Assembly: GCF_021532655.1 (NCBI RefSeq)
Contig: NZ_JAKGAS010000001.1
Span: forward strand, 62,001 to 126,000
Source: Paraglaciecola algarum
GTDB lineage: Bacteria; Pseudomonadota; Gammaproteobacteria; Enterobacterales; Alteromonadaceae
DNA: 64,000 nt
Direction: 5' to 3'
Made by a program: the position numbers and the translations under genes. The notes beneath the pieces were generated by a model. The model had not been told where the DNA came from. It made no database searches and saw only the letters and a program-made list of their open reading frames with translations. This document shows positions 8,670 through 17,477 of this stretch, piece by piece; the first letter of the stretch is position 1, and each line of letters starts with the position of its first letter.

Positions 8670-9803
8670 ATGCTTTCAATTCCTTTAGATACCTTTTTTT
8701 ATTACATTACGCCCATGATCACAGGGCCATTGATGTTATTAATATTGGTGTATTATATTTTTGTTAAACAGCAATTTACTGCTGACTTTCCTTTTTATGC
8801 CTGTTTTTTGGTGAGTTTCGCTATTTTTCTGATGGGGCGCTCTTTGCAGTTTTATTGCGGTCCTGTATTAGCTCACTTGGTTTTATATGGTCGATTTTTT
8901 ATATTATTTTCCATCGGTATTCCTAGTTTATTAATCGCTAATTCAAAACGTTGTGGCATAACGCTTAGTCTTTTTAGCTTCGTCATACCCTATTTATTAG
9001 GTACTTTTAGTGCAATTATTTTTGTTGTGGTTCGGGATGGTTCGGGGCAGAACATAATTTTTGGTCCGGAATATGGAAATATTCTATTACTCTTGATCAC
9101 CCAAGCTACCTATAGTGATGTGCTAATTATAGCGAGTACCGCATTATTAGTATTCCCTAATTTGTACCTGTTTTTTTATCACGTACGCCGTGAACCACAG
9201 CTGGAAACTTTGTATGTTTTAGTTAGTTCTTTATTGCTGGGGTTGTTATTTATTATTGGTGACATGACCTATCAATATTGGTTGTTTTTTCTAGGTTCAT
9301 ATATCACAGTGGTTTGTTGGTATTGGTTGGTTTATCAAGATATACGAACTATGAAAAATCAAGCGGCTAGTTTAAAAAATGAATTACGATCAATACATAG
9401 GACCACCCAACCCAGCAATATCAGTGATAGTGATTTAAAAGAAGTTAAGGAATTAGATTACGTAGTGACTAACCAGACATCTGCTAAAAATAGAGAGTTG
9501 GTTGATAAGACCATTGGATTTATTAAAGCAAACTTTAATAAAGATCTAGAGTTAACTGAAATAGCAAAATACACCCAGGTCAGTGATTCTTATTTAATTA
9601 GAGTATTTAAAAAAGTCACTGGAAAAACTATAAATCAATATATCACTAGTTACCGTATTCAACAGGCTAAAAAGTTATTGAGTAGGCATTCTGTTATTGA
9701 AACATCTATTGCAGTGGGATTTAAATCCCCTAGTTATTTCAGTACAGTATTTAAAAAGTCCACGGGCTTAACGCCAGTGCAGTTTAAACAACAAAATATT
9801 TAG
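8670..9803 (+). CDS. AraC-family regulator with membrane-embedded N-terminal domain
   Basis: A 377-residue protein. Residues 1 to about 230 are a string of hydrophobic helices (I count six or seven, e.g. around 13-33, 68-90, 100-120, 140-165, 188-205 and 208-228). A charged linker follows. Residues 270-377 form the double helix-turn-helix of AraC proteins, with LTEIAKYTQVSDSYLIRVFK as the first HTH and AVGFKSPSYFSTVFKKSTG as the diagnostic second. There is no cupin sugar-binding domain, so any signal is sensed in or across the membrane. It is divergent from the GH86 operon and is the obvious candidate regulator of it. The target and ligand are inferred from position only. Confidence 0.85.
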   Translation: MLSIPLDTFFYYITPMITGPLMLLILVYYIFVKQQFTADFPFYACFLVSFAIFLMGRSLQFYCGPVLAHLVLYGRFFILFSIGIPSLLIANSKRCGITLSLFSFVIPYLLGTFSAIIFVVVRDGSGQNIIFGPEYGNILLLLITQATYSDVLIIASTALLVFPNLYLFFYHVRREPQLETLYVLVSSLLLGLLFIIGDMTYQYWLFFLGSYITVVCWYWLVYQDIRTMKNQAASLKNELRSIHRTTQPSNISDSDLKEVKELDYVVTNQTSAKNRELVDKTIGFIKANFNKDLELTEIAKYTQVSDSYLIRVFKKVTGKTINQYITSYRIQQAKKLLSRHSVIETSIAVGFKSPSYFSTVFKKSTGLTPVQFKQQNI

Positions 9804-9804
9804 T

Positions 9805-9913
9805 TAACCTGATGTGATGGTCTTCTCCCGTTTGATTGTTTGGTTCAATTCAATCATGGCACATAGCTAACGCTTAGATGCCGAATTAGGGAGGAGACCA
9901 TCACATCAGGTTA
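9805..9913. repeat. 109-bp element with 25-bp terminal inverted repeats
   Basis: The left arm 9805-9829 and right arm 9889-9913 are complementary with one mismatch in 25. The outer ends read TAACCTGATGTGATGG and its complement. The 59-bp centre has no gene. It starts one base after the AraC stop codon. It could be a small MITE, a REP-like hairpin, or part of a large transcription terminator. Confidence 0.7.
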
Positions 9914-9955
9914 GTGAGCAAGGTTATTGTTTGCTGGCTCCAGAGCAGCGAATAG

Positions 9956-9985
9956 AGGCCCCTTATTAAGGGCCTATGAGTTTTT
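9956..9985 (+). terminator. Terminator hairpin between araC-type gene and slyD
   Basis: AGGCCC at 9956-9961 pairs with GGGCCT at 9970-9975 around an 8-base loop. A five-T tract follows at 9981-9985 on the plus strand. It could end the regulator transcript and, less well, the convergent slyD transcript. Confidence 0.6.
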
Positions 9986-10018
9986 AGTATACCTATATAG
10001 TGTTAGGCGAAATGTCAT

Positions 10019-10504
10019 TTAGTGAGCGTGACCACATCCACCTTCAGTATGCGGATGGCCGTGTTCTAGTTCTGACTCTGTGGCTTCTCGTACTTCTAAC
10101 ACTTCTACATCGAAATTTAGGGTTAAGCCTGACAGAGGGTGATTACCATCTACTATGACTTCATCATCACTGACTTCAAGTATCATTACAGATTGTTCAC
10201 CATCGTCTGTGGTAGCTCTAAATGTCATTCCTGGCGTGACTTCCATATCTTCAAACATAGTTTTAGGTACTGCTTGTACTAGCTCGTCATGACGTTTGCC
10301 ATAACCAAGCTCAGGCGGAATATCGATAACAAACTTATCTCCAACAGTTTTTCCTTCAAGCTCATCTTCTAAACCTTGGATTAAAAAATGACTACCTTGT
10401 AAGAACACCATAGGTTCTGCTTCTCTAGATGAATCGATTTGTGTGCCATCAGCAGAGCAAACGGTAAAATGGATAGTGGCGACAGTTTTATTAGATATAT
10501 TCAT
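10019..10504 (-). CDS. slyD: FKBP-type peptidyl-prolyl isomerase SlyD
   Basis: A 161-residue cytoplasmic folding helper that catalyses cis-trans isomerisation of prolyl bonds and binds metal. The N-terminal FKBP half contains FLQGSHFLIQGLEDELEG and IPPELGYGKRHDELVQ, and the inserted chaperone flap follows from about residue 70. The last 14 residues (148-161) are a short His/Cys-rich metal-binding tail, HGHPHTEGGCGHAH, shorter than that of E. coli SlyD. In enteric bacteria SlyD also helps deliver nickel to hydrogenase; nothing here shows that role. Confidence 0.9.
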   Translation of the reverse strand: MNISNKTVATIHFTVCSADGTQIDSSREAEPMVFLQGSHFLIQGLEDELEGKTVGDKFVIDIPPELGYGKRHDELVQAVPKTMFEDMEVTPGMTFRATTDDGEQSVMILEVSDDEVIVDGNHPLSGLTLNFDVEVLEVREATESELEHGHPHTEGGCGHAH

Positions 10505-10579
10505 GATACTCCGAGTTTTAAATTATTTATTAAGGGCAATATATTAAGCTTTTTATAGAGGGTTTTTATAAAAAGTCAG

Positions 10580-11515
10580 TTAAGTTAATTCATAGGGTAA
10601 GGCTTGGGTGTTAAAAATGACATCTGGTTTGGATTTGAGTCTAAATTCAGTGCCAAGTTGAGTATCTTTAGCTAATACGGCAAAAATCCAAGTTTGTTCA
10701 TCGTTTGTTGCACTTCTAAGTATTGTGCCTCCAGGCCGCCAATTCCCTTCAATTTCAAACTCAAGTGATTCACCGGTTAAGTTAGATTGAGTCGAGTTAC
10801 TGGCTAAAATAAAGCCCGCTTTTTTATTACGCCCAAGATATTTGGTTCGGGCTATAACTTCTTGGCCCATATAGCAGCCTTTTTCAAAATCGATAGCATC
10901 AACACAATGTAGATTTAGCATTTGCGGTACAAATTCATTGGCAGTTGGTTCACTAATTTCACCTATACCGGCTTTTATTTCGTCCATTTCCCACAAATGG
11001 CCTTTGTCAGTGCTTTCACTGGCCAGTTTTTGCTTTGCATCAATTGGCTGTAACACCATAAAACGAGATGGTAAATGCAAAGAAGAAACTAACACTGCCA
11101 GACCATTTTCATTGGATATAACTTTCTCGTTAGTATTAGGTACAGAGCCAAATAAATCTTGAATGGCTTGCTCAAAAGTTTCGCCAACACCACCTATTAT
11201 TTGCCAATTATCTGTTTGGTCAGCGATTTCTACTTTGGCAAATACACCATATTTATTTAACTCAGCTAAAGATTTAGCTAACGCTGTTTTGTGAGGTAAC
11301 AGTAAAATCGAGTCTTGCCAATTTAAGGCGTAAGACACGCTCCAAGTTTTACCTTTAAAGTCACAATGACAAGTTAGTTGGAGTTTCTGCTCATCTAACT
11401 TGGCAACATCAGATGTGACTTGTCCTTGTAGGTATTTCACACGCTCTTCACCCGTAAGCTGAATAACGCCTTTATTTGTAATAGGGGTGATATATTCTTT
11501 TGTTGCCGAAGACAT
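10580..11515 (-). CDS. ygfZ: tRNA-modifying/iron-sulphur repair protein YgfZ
   Basis: A 311-residue member of the GcvT-like folate-binding family. The signature K-G-C-Y-M-G-Q-E lies at residues 212-219, followed by IARTKYLGR. YgfZ uses tetrahydrofolate and the signature cysteine to support iron-sulphur enzymes such as MiaB and SdhB. It is divergent from sdhE-ygfX, a neighbourhood conserved in gammaproteobacteria and consistent with a shared role in succinate dehydrogenase and Fe-S maturation. The start (MSSATKEYIT) is the first Met of the frame. Confidence 0.92.
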   Translation of the reverse strand: MSSATKEYITPITNKGVIQLTGEERVKYLQGQVTSDVAKLDEQKLQLTCHCDFKGKTWSVSYALNWQDSILLLPHKTALAKSLAELNKYGVFAKVEIADQTDNWQIIGGVGETFEQAIQDLFGSVPNTNEKVISNENGLAVLVSSLHLPSRFMVLQPIDAKQKLASESTDKGHLWEMDEIKAGIGEISEPTANEFVPQMLNLHCVDAIDFEKGCYMGQEVIARTKYLGRNKKAGFILASNSTQSNLTGESLEFEIEGNWRPGGTILRSATNDEQTWIFAVLAKDTQLGTEFRLKSKPDVIFNTQALPYELT

Positions 11516-11708
11516 ATTATTGATTCTCTTTATTTTTTGTCATAATTGAGCTGCCATAGTTAAGCGCTCATGTTTGCCGCTATTCTTTTGTATATGGGGT
11601 ATGAGTTGAATTTCCCAAGCAAAGTGCTGAAAACAACTTATTATACCTGCTATTATACTGAAATAAGCACAGCCCTACAGGGCGAATAATAAGAGATCGA
11701 GGTTAATA

Positions 11709-11960
11709 ATGTTTGATAAGCAAAGGTATGGACGATTGAAGTGGGCTTGTCGTCGTGGAATGTTGGAGCTAGATGTTTTATTTATGCCTTTTGCTGAAAC
11801 TGGGTTTTTAGAGTTATCAGAAGAAAAGCAAGAAGCATTCGAGCGTTTGTTAACCTTTGATGATCCTGATTTATATGCGTGGTTTATGGGACATCAGGAA
11901 TGTAAAGATCAAGAAATGAGTGACATGATTGAGCATATTTTGAGTCGTGTCAAAGTATAG
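11709..11960 (+). CDS. sdhE: Succinate dehydrogenase flavinylation factor SdhE
   Basis: An 83-residue protein with the diagnostic RGxxE motif at R16-E20 (RRGMLELD) and a conserved helical body ending YAWFMGHQE. SdhE promotes covalent FAD attachment to the SdhA flavoprotein in the cytoplasm. The stop codon overlaps the next gene by 14 bp, so sdhE and ygfX are translated together. The older name is YgfY/CptB, antitoxin of the disputed CptAB pair. Confidence 0.93.
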   Translation: MFDKQRYGRLKWACRRGMLELDVLFMPFAETGFLELSEEKQEAFERLLTFDDPDLYAWFMGHQECKDQEMSDMIEHILSRVKV

Positions 11961-12387
11961 AGTTGAGCTGCAAAAATCTCGTTTAGAAGTCACGTTTTTA
12001 ATTGGCACTTTTGGGGTATTAGCTACATCTTTTTGGACTTGGAAGCCCGACATCATGCCATTTCAATGGATACTGCAATTGGTGTTGTCATGTGGAGTTC
12101 TATGCATAGGTGTGAAGAAGGTATTGGTTCAACAAACTAAGTTACCTTTAGTCATTAGTTTTACTGAAAAAGGTGAGTGGCTAGAGCTTACCAACACTTT
12201 GCAATCAAGTTGGTTGATTAACCATGATTCGCGAATTATGGGCGTGATATTATTGTTAAGAGTCACTTCTGCCTTAAATCCAAGTCTAGGAAAATGGCTG
12301 ATAATTTATAAAGATCAAGTTTCCGAAGCTGACTTTAGACGTTTATGTCGTGCCATTATTTACCAGCAACAAAACCTTGGTAGTTAA
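11947..12387 (+). CDS. ygfX: YgfX/CptA-like membrane protein
   Basis: A 146-residue protein starting at GTG 11947 inside the end of sdhE. Two adjacent hydrophobic helices (residues ~14-30 and 38-58) are followed by a soluble domain containing WLINHDSRIMGVILLLRV. This matches the YgfX family always found next to sdhE. E. coli YgfX was reported as a toxin acting on MreB and FtsZ, but its main function is unsettled. The overlap with sdhE and the lack of another ribosome site argue for coupled translation. Confidence 0.82.
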   Translation: MSKYRVELQKSRLEVTFLIGTFGVLATSFWTWKPDIMPFQWILQLVLSCGVLCIGVKKVLVQQTKLPLVISFTEKGEWLELTNTLQSSWLINHDSRIMGVILLLRVTSALNPSLGKWLIIYKDQVSEADFRRLCRAIIYQQQNLGS

Positions 12388-12393
12388 TTATCC

Positions 12394-13305
12394 ATGCAAA
12401 CCTCTAATATGAATTCTGTAAAACTCTCGACATTTCCAAAACTTAAATGGTTAATGATCCAAGCTCCGTTTAAAAGAGATTTAAAGCAATCTCCCCCCGT
12501 TTTGCCTCATAGTGAACTGTGGATAGAGAATGTTACGCTTGATAACGATGCTTTAGCTAGGTTTCATCAAGTGGTCAATTGGCAGGTTAAAACTTCGGTG
12601 TTACATCCATGTTTTATTCATACTATAGCTTTCCCGTTGCATTTAAAATTATTGTTAGCACCTGGCTTTCCTTTTCCCCTTTTAGGGTTAGTGCATATTG
12701 AAAATACTATTTCTCAGTTTCGCCAAATTAATCAATCTGAAACATTAAAACTGGTATGTCGATTAGGTGAATTAGAGCTACATAAAAAAGGTTGGTTATT
12801 TTCAGTCATCACTGAGTGTTTTAGTGGGGCTGAGTTAGTTTGGCAAAGCAATAGTCTTAACCTATTTCGAGCTAAACACAATTTACCCACCAAGAGCGTT
12901 AATAAAAGTGAAGATCATTTAGGCCCATTAATATCATCTAGTGAATGGTCCTTGCCCGAAGATTTAGGTCGTAGATATGCTAAAGCCTCTGGAGACTTTA
13001 ATCCTATTCATTTACGAAAATGGTCGGCGAAATTATTGGGTTTTAAACAACAGATCGCCCATGGTATGTGGACAAAATCTAAGTGTGTGTCTGAAATACA
13101 AAAGATTGATCCTGAGTTACTACTGAACAATTTTAAAGTAAATTGCCGCTTTAAAAAGCCTTTATACTTGCCTAGAGAAGTTGTGATGTCGATCCAAAGT
13201 GCCAATGATAAGCAATTAGCAAGTAAATATTTATTTAAAGTAGAAACTCAATCCCCCGAAGATGAAACTATCCCGCACTTAACTGGCTGTATTATTGCGC
13301 TTTAA
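12394..13305 (+). CDS. MaoC-like hot-dog dehydratase
   Basis: A 303-residue protein. The C-terminal half (about 175-303) carries the hydratase-2 signature SGDFNPIH at 199-206, with catalytic D201 and H206, and HGMW at 223-226. The N-terminal half looks like a degenerate second hot-dog domain (e.g. FPLLGLVHIENTISQFRQI). Such proteins hydrate enoyl thioesters of CoA or ACP. The substrate here is unknown, and no fatty-acid genes are adjacent. It follows ygfX by 6 bp on the same strand and meets nadB tail to tail. Confidence 0.8.
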   Translation: MQTSNMNSVKLSTFPKLKWLMIQAPFKRDLKQSPPVLPHSELWIENVTLDNDALARFHQVVNWQVKTSVLHPCFIHTIAFPLHLKLLLAPGFPFPLLGLVHIENTISQFRQINQSETLKLVCRLGELELHKKGWLFSVITECFSGAELVWQSNSLNLFRAKHNLPTKSVNKSEDHLGPLISSSEWSLPEDLGRRYAKASGDFNPIHLRKWSAKLLGFKQQIAHGMWTKSKCVSEIQKIDPELLLNNFKVNCRFKKPLYLPREVVMSIQSANDKQLASKYLFKVETQSPEDETIPHLTGCIIAL

Positions 13306-13326
13306 TGTAATTTCTATCAGTTTTTA

Positions 13327-14940
13327 TTATTCCATTTGGGACTTAGCCTTAGGCTTTAAAATAGTTGGTTGCGGGTTCTCTATTTGGTCGGGGTAATCTA
13401 AGTTAAAGTGTAATCCTCGACTTTCTTTACGTTTACGAGCGCATTTAACTATTAATTCAGCTACGGTTAGCAGATTACGTAACTCTAGTAAGTTATTACT
13501 TACTTTAAAGTGAGAATAATAGTCGTTCACTTCTTGTTTGAGTAACTCAATTCTATGATGGGCACGTTCTAAGCGCTTATTGGTGCGAACTATGCCAACA
13601 TAATCCCACATGAAAAGGCGCAATTCATGCCAGTTATGTTGAATAATTACTTCTTCGTCAGAGTTGCTAACTTGGCTTTCATCCCATGCTTTTATGGGCA
13701 CATTGATGACTTTGTTATTTAAGTTACCTTGAATGTATTGAGCAGCTGAGTGAGCATAAACAATACATTCTAGTAGTGAATTACTGGCCATTCTGTTAGC
13801 TCCATGCAGTCCAGTGTAAGCCACTTCACCTATGGCAAATAGATTTTGAATATCTGTTTTGGCATTAGAATCTGTCATCACACCACCACAGCTATAATGA
13901 GCCGCTGGAACTACTGGAATAGGCTGCTGGGTGATGTCTATGCCTAAAGATCGACATTTACGATAAATATTGGGAAAGTGTTTAACAATAAAGTCACTTG
14001 ATTTGTGGCTGATATCTAAGTACATGCAATCCGCACCCAAACGTTTCATTTCAAAATCTATGGCACGGGCTACTATATCCCTTGGGGCCAAATCGCCCCT
14101 TTCATCAAATTTATGCATAAAAGGAGTACCATCAGGGTGACATAACTTGGCACCTTCTCCTCGTAAGGCTTCTGATATAAGAAAGTTGCGTGCTTCTGGA
14201 TGATACAAACAAGTAGGGTGAAATTGGTTAAACTCCATATTCGCCACTCGACAACCTGCCCGCCAAGCCATGGCTATACCATCACCACTGGAAACATCAG
14301 GATTTGAGGTATATTGATAAACTTTACTCGCGCCACCTGTGGCTAAGGTCACAAATTGACTGCGAATAACTTCCACTCGCTCATGTTTTCTATTCCAAAC
14401 ATATGCGCCTAGTAGGTGATTCGTTTGAGTGTTGTTTTTAATTAAATCAATGGCGTTATATCTTTGGAAAAGATGAATGTTAGGATGCTGTTTGACCGCT
14501 TCAATAAGGGTTAATTGAACGGCCGCGCCTGTGGCATCAGCTGAATGTAAAATTCTTCTATGACTATGACCACCTTCACGAGTCAAATGGAACCTTGCTT
14601 CACCGTTACTGTTGACTTCCTGATCGAATGGCATACCAAAACTAATTAACCATTCCATACAAGCTTTAGCTTGCGATGCGGTAAATTTAACAGCTTCTTC
14701 ATCACATAACCCCGCACCTGCTAATAATGTATCGGTTACGTGGTAATCTATAGAATCATTTTCATCGAACACAGCAGCAATACCACCTTGGGCGTATTTG
14801 GTCGAACCTTCTGATAGTTCACTTTTACTTAGCACAATCACCTGACAATGATCGGCAAGTTTAAGGGCGTGACTCAGACCAGCGGCACCGCTGCCAACAA
14901 TTAGTACGTCACATTGGTGTTCAATAGTAGATTGCATCAT
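13327..14940 (-). CDS. nadB: L-aspartate oxidase NadB
   Basis: A 537-residue FAD enzyme that oxidises L-aspartate to iminoaspartate, the first step of de novo NAD synthesis, feeding quinolinate synthase NadA. Visible are the FAD-binding GSGAAG at 16-21, [17 protein letters not shown], the substrate loop HSHRRILH, the conserved [13 protein letters not shown] segment ([13 protein letters not shown]), and [10 protein letters not shown]. Length matches the family. It is divergent from rpoE, a position seen in many gammaproteobacteria. The start is one of two adjacent Met codons. Confidence 0.95.
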   Translation of the reverse strand: MMQSTIEHQCDVLIVGSGAAGLSHALKLADHCQVIVLSKSELSEGSTKYAQGGIAAVFDENDSIDYHVTDTLLAGAGLCDEEAVKFTASQAKACMEWLISFGMPFDQEVNSNGEARFHLTREGGHSHRRILHSADATGAAVQLTLIEAVKQHPNIHLFQRYNAIDLIKNNTQTNHLLGAYVWNRKHERVEVIRSQFVTLATGGASKVYQYTSNPDVSSGDGIAMAWRAGCRVANMEFNQFHPTCLYHPEARNFLISEALRGEGAKLCHPDGTPFMHKFDERGDLAPRDIVARAIDFEMKRLGADCMYLDISHKSSDFIVKHFPNIYRKCRSLGIDITQQPIPVVPAAHYSCGGVMTDSNAKTDIQNLFAIGEVAYTGLHGANRMASNSLLECIVYAHSAAQYIQGNLNNKVINVPIKAWDESQVSNSDEEVIIQHNWHELRLFMWDYVGIVRTNKRLERAHHRIELLKQEVNDYYSHFKVSNNLLELRNLLTVAELIVKCARKRKESRGLHFNLDYPDQIENPQPTILKPKAKSQME

Positions 14941-15095
14941 GTAGACTAGTAAGGTAAATGATAATTATATTGGCAATATTAATTTACACAGGGTAAATAT
15001 CAATGCTTTTAATGACCTATAGTATTCGAAACTAAATGGTATAAGAGTACTTAATTATCCAATATTTAATTATTATGAAAAAAGATCACTTTTTT

Positions 15096-15124
15096 GCGAA
15101 CTTTTTTAAATAAGGCTAGTCAAT
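15096..15124 (+). promoter_or_regulatory. Sigma-E-type promoter of the rpoE operon
   Basis: A GCGAACTT -35 element at 15096-15103 is separated by 16 bases from TCAA at 15120-15123. This matches the sigma-E consensus (GGAACTT, 16 bp, TCAAA/TCTAA). It starts about 55 bp before the rpoE ATG and implies autoregulation by envelope stress, as known in E. coli. Confidence 0.7.
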
Positions 15125-15176
15125 ATTAGTGCTTGCATGAGCTGTAGTATATTTTCGTAAAGGAGTAGAAGCTCGA

Positions 15177-15758
15177 ATGAGCGAGCAGATAACAGATCAA
15201 CAAATTGTTGAAAGAGTACAAAAGGGAGATAAAAACGCATACGGGCTGTTAGTTAATAAGTATCAGCATAAAGTCGCGTATTTAGTTTCTAGGTATGTAA
15301 AAAACTCGGGTGATGTGGCTGATGTCGCACAAGAAGCATTTATTAAGGCATATAAAGCTTTACCCAATTTTAGAGGTGACAGTGCGTTTTATACTTGGCT
15401 ATATAGAATAGCCGTTAATAGCGCCAAAAATTATTTGGTTTCTCAAGGGAGAAAACCACCGGCAAATGATGTAGATGCCGAAGAAGCGGATTTTTATGAC
15501 GGTAGTGATGCCTTAAAAGAAAATAATTCGCCAGAAAAAAGTTTAATGTCTGAGCAGATGGAAAAGTTGTTGTTTGACGCAATGGATAAGCTGCCAGAGG
15601 ATTTGCGTATGGCTATCAGTTTACGTGAATTAGAAGGGATGAGCTACGAAGAGATAGCTAATGTGATGGATTGCCCAGTTGGTACAGTAAGATCTAGGAT
15701 CTTCAGGGCACGAGACGCATTAGATAAAGTGATTCAACCTTTACTTATGAACGATTAA
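15177..15758 (+). CDS. rpoE: RNA polymerase sigma-E factor RpoE
   Basis: A 193-residue ECF sigma factor for envelope stress. Region 2 spans about 10-95, with DVADVAQEAFIKAYKAL and FYTWLYRIAVNSAKNYL. Region 4 spans about 125-185, with LPEDLRMAISLRELEGMSYE and a helix-turn-helix ending CPVGTVRSRIFRARDAL. It heads rpoE-rseA-rseB-rseC, where the next two genes encode its membrane anti-sigma and that protein's periplasmic guardian. A sigma-E-like promoter precedes it. Confidence 0.97.
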   Translation: MSEQITDQQIVERVQKGDKNAYGLLVNKYQHKVAYLVSRYVKNSGDVADVAQEAFIKAYKALPNFRGDSAFYTWLYRIAVNSAKNYLVSQGRKPPANDVDAEEADFYDGSDALKENNSPEKSLMSEQMEKLLFDAMDKLPEDLRMAISLRELEGMSYEEIANVMDCPVGTVRSRIFRARDALDKVIQPLLMND

Positions 15759-15837
15759 GTTTGGTTTGATTAAGTTTGGTTTATTATTCAGCCAGAATTT
15801 ATTAGTATTAGAACTAAATTAGCGGGAACCATATTGT

Positions 15838-16461
15838 ATGTCGCAAAAATTTGAAAATTTATCAGCTTTAATTGATGGAGAACAGTTGTCTTCTGATGAT
15901 GTAATTGAGGCAGTTAAAGGTGATGCAGATTTAATGCAAAAGTGGAAAAGCTATCATTTAATCCGTGATGGTTTACGTAAAGAACTCCCAACTGAACTAA
16001 ATTTTGATATTGCAGCTAATGTTGCACAAGCGCTAGAAAACGAGCCGGCAATATTAGCACCTAAGAAAACTTGGCGTGAATTACCTTTAGTGAGCAGTGT
16101 TATTCCGTTTGCTAAACAAGGTGGTCAGATGGCTGTTGCTGCATCCGTTGCTGTTGCTATGATATTAGGCGTACAACAAATGAATCAAACGGATGTTGAA
16201 CAACCTTTTAATGCAGCACCGCCTATTTTAGGTATTAAAGGTGGATTGTCTCCAGTTAGTTTTGAACAAACTCGTACTGCGCCTAAGACAGATGCGATCG
16301 AACAGAAACGCCGCATTCAAGCTTATTTGATTGATCATAAAGAGCAAATGCGTTTTAAAACGTTTCAAGCTCCAGTTGTAGATTCAGATGTTTTACCAAT
16401 AGAAGAAACACCTATAAATGAAGGAGCGGAGTCGGACATTGTTGAAAGTACTCCAGAATAA
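15838..16461 (+). CDS. rseA: Anti-sigma-E factor RseA
   Basis: A 207-residue single-span inner-membrane protein. The N-terminal cytoplasmic domain (1-95) opens with the RseA pattern ENLSALIDGEQ and contains MQKWKSYHLIRDGLR, which binds sigma-E. A membrane helix lies at about 97-117 (GGQMAVAASVAVAMILGV), followed by a short periplasmic tail. DegS and RseP cleavage releases sigma-E. The gene end overlaps the start of rseB. Confidence 0.93.
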   Translation: MSQKFENLSALIDGEQLSSDDVIEAVKGDADLMQKWKSYHLIRDGLRKELPTELNFDIAANVAQALENEPAILAPKKTWRELPLVSSVIPFAKQGGQMAVAASVAVAMILGVQQMNQTDVEQPFNAAPPILGIKGGLSPVSFEQTRTAPKTDAIEQKRRIQAYLIDHKEQMRFKTFQAPVVDSDVLPIEETPINEGAESDIVESTPE

Positions 16462-17470
16462 ATTAAACGGCAGAGCTTTACTCGCTCTGCTATTTTTCGT
16501 AAATGTATCCACACATTTGCACGCTCAACCAGAACCCTTAAATCCACAGTTAACCCAAGAAGAAATCGAACAGTATCCAGTTGATAGTGCACAGGCATGG
16601 TTGACTAAAATGTCTCAAGCTAGCCGTTCTCTTAATTTCTCGATTACCTTTGTTTTGCTTAAACCAGGTGTTGATTCACAACCTTATCTTTGGCGTCATG
16701 GTGTTACAGCCGAAGGCATAGAGATGGAAGAGTTAAACTTGCTAAATGGCGCGGGTAAAAAGGCACTAAGGGTTGATAAAAAAGTCAGTTACTTTGAGCC
16801 CAATGTGCCACCTTATAGTTTAGTATCTACAACCATCAATGGCCCATTTCCTAGCCAATTCTTTAGATATCCAGAAAAACTATTTGTCGGTTATGACCTA
16901 GTTATGGTGGGGAAAAGTAGAGTTTCTGGAAGAGCTGCGCAGCAAATTCGGATCATCAGTAAAGATAAGTCTCGATATGGTTTAAATGTGTGGTTAGATC
17001 AAGAGACAGGTTTGTTATTAAAAATGAACATGTTTAACCTAAAAAACCAGTTATTAGAACAAATTCAAGTAACGGGTTTACAGGTGACTGAGCAACCCGA
17101 TCCTTTTTTTAGTAAAATTGAAATAGGTATGTTGCCCGAAGTAGTTAATATTGAACAAAACAAAAAAATACGCTCCCCTTGGCAAATTGGTTATTTGCCC
17201 GTTGGAATGGAGTTGGTTAATCGTAAATTGCGACGTTTATCTATCACCAGTGAAGTGGTGGAGTATGTGATGTTAAGTGATGGATTGGTGGATATATCAC
17301 TTTATATACAAGAGAATGTTAAATCTAAAACAACCGGTCGTTTAGTCGGAGCTAATCAGACGGACACCTTATTTACTATTCAGAATGGGCCACTAAATAT
17401 TACTATAATAGGTAAAATCCCTGCTGCCACCGCTAATGCTATTGCTACCTCAATTCAGCGACAGCCATAG
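16418..17470 (+). CDS. rseB: Sigma-E regulatory protein RseB
   Basis: A periplasmic protein (350 codons from the first ATG) that binds RseA and shields it from DegS until lipopolysaccharide or mislocalised lipoprotein signals arrive. It has a signal peptide (LLALLFFVNVSTHLHA), then a LolA-like large domain and a smaller C-terminal domain. The start is uncertain. The ATG at 16418 has no ribosome site, whereas TTG at 16439 has GGAG (16428-16431) 7 bp upstream and would give a more typical signal peptide. Either start overlaps rseA. Confidence 0.92.
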   Translation: MKERSRTLLKVLQNKLNGRALLALLFFVNVSTHLHAQPEPLNPQLTQEEIEQYPVDSAQAWLTKMSQASRSLNFSITFVLLKPGVDSQPYLWRHGVTAEGIEMEELNLLNGAGKKALRVDKKVSYFEPNVPPYSLVSTTINGPFPSQFFRYPEKLFVGYDLVMVGKSRVSGRAAQQIRIISKDKSRYGLNVWLDQETGLLLKMNMFNLKNQLLEQIQVTGLQVTEQPDPFFSKIEIGMLPEVVNIEQNKKIRSPWQIGYLPVGMELVNRKLRRLSITSEVVEYVMLSDGLVDISLYIQENVKSKTTGRLVGANQTDTLFTIQNGPLNITIIGKIPAATANAIATSIQRQP

Positions 17471-17477
17471 GCTCTTT

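Noticed and set aside
9805..9913. Integron attC site
   Set aside because: The outer ends do not fit RYYYAAC and GTTRRRY, no integrase or cassette array is near, and the arms match too well for an attC.
10549..10575. Terminator after ygfZ
   Set aside because: A 9-bp stem CTTTTTATA/TATAAAAAG exists but is almost all A/T and lacks a T run on the minus strand.
11709..12387. CptAB toxin-antitoxin system as a novel defence pair
   Set aside because: The genes are the ordinary sdhE-ygfX pair found across gammaproteobacteria; the toxin role is disputed and the context is housekeeping.
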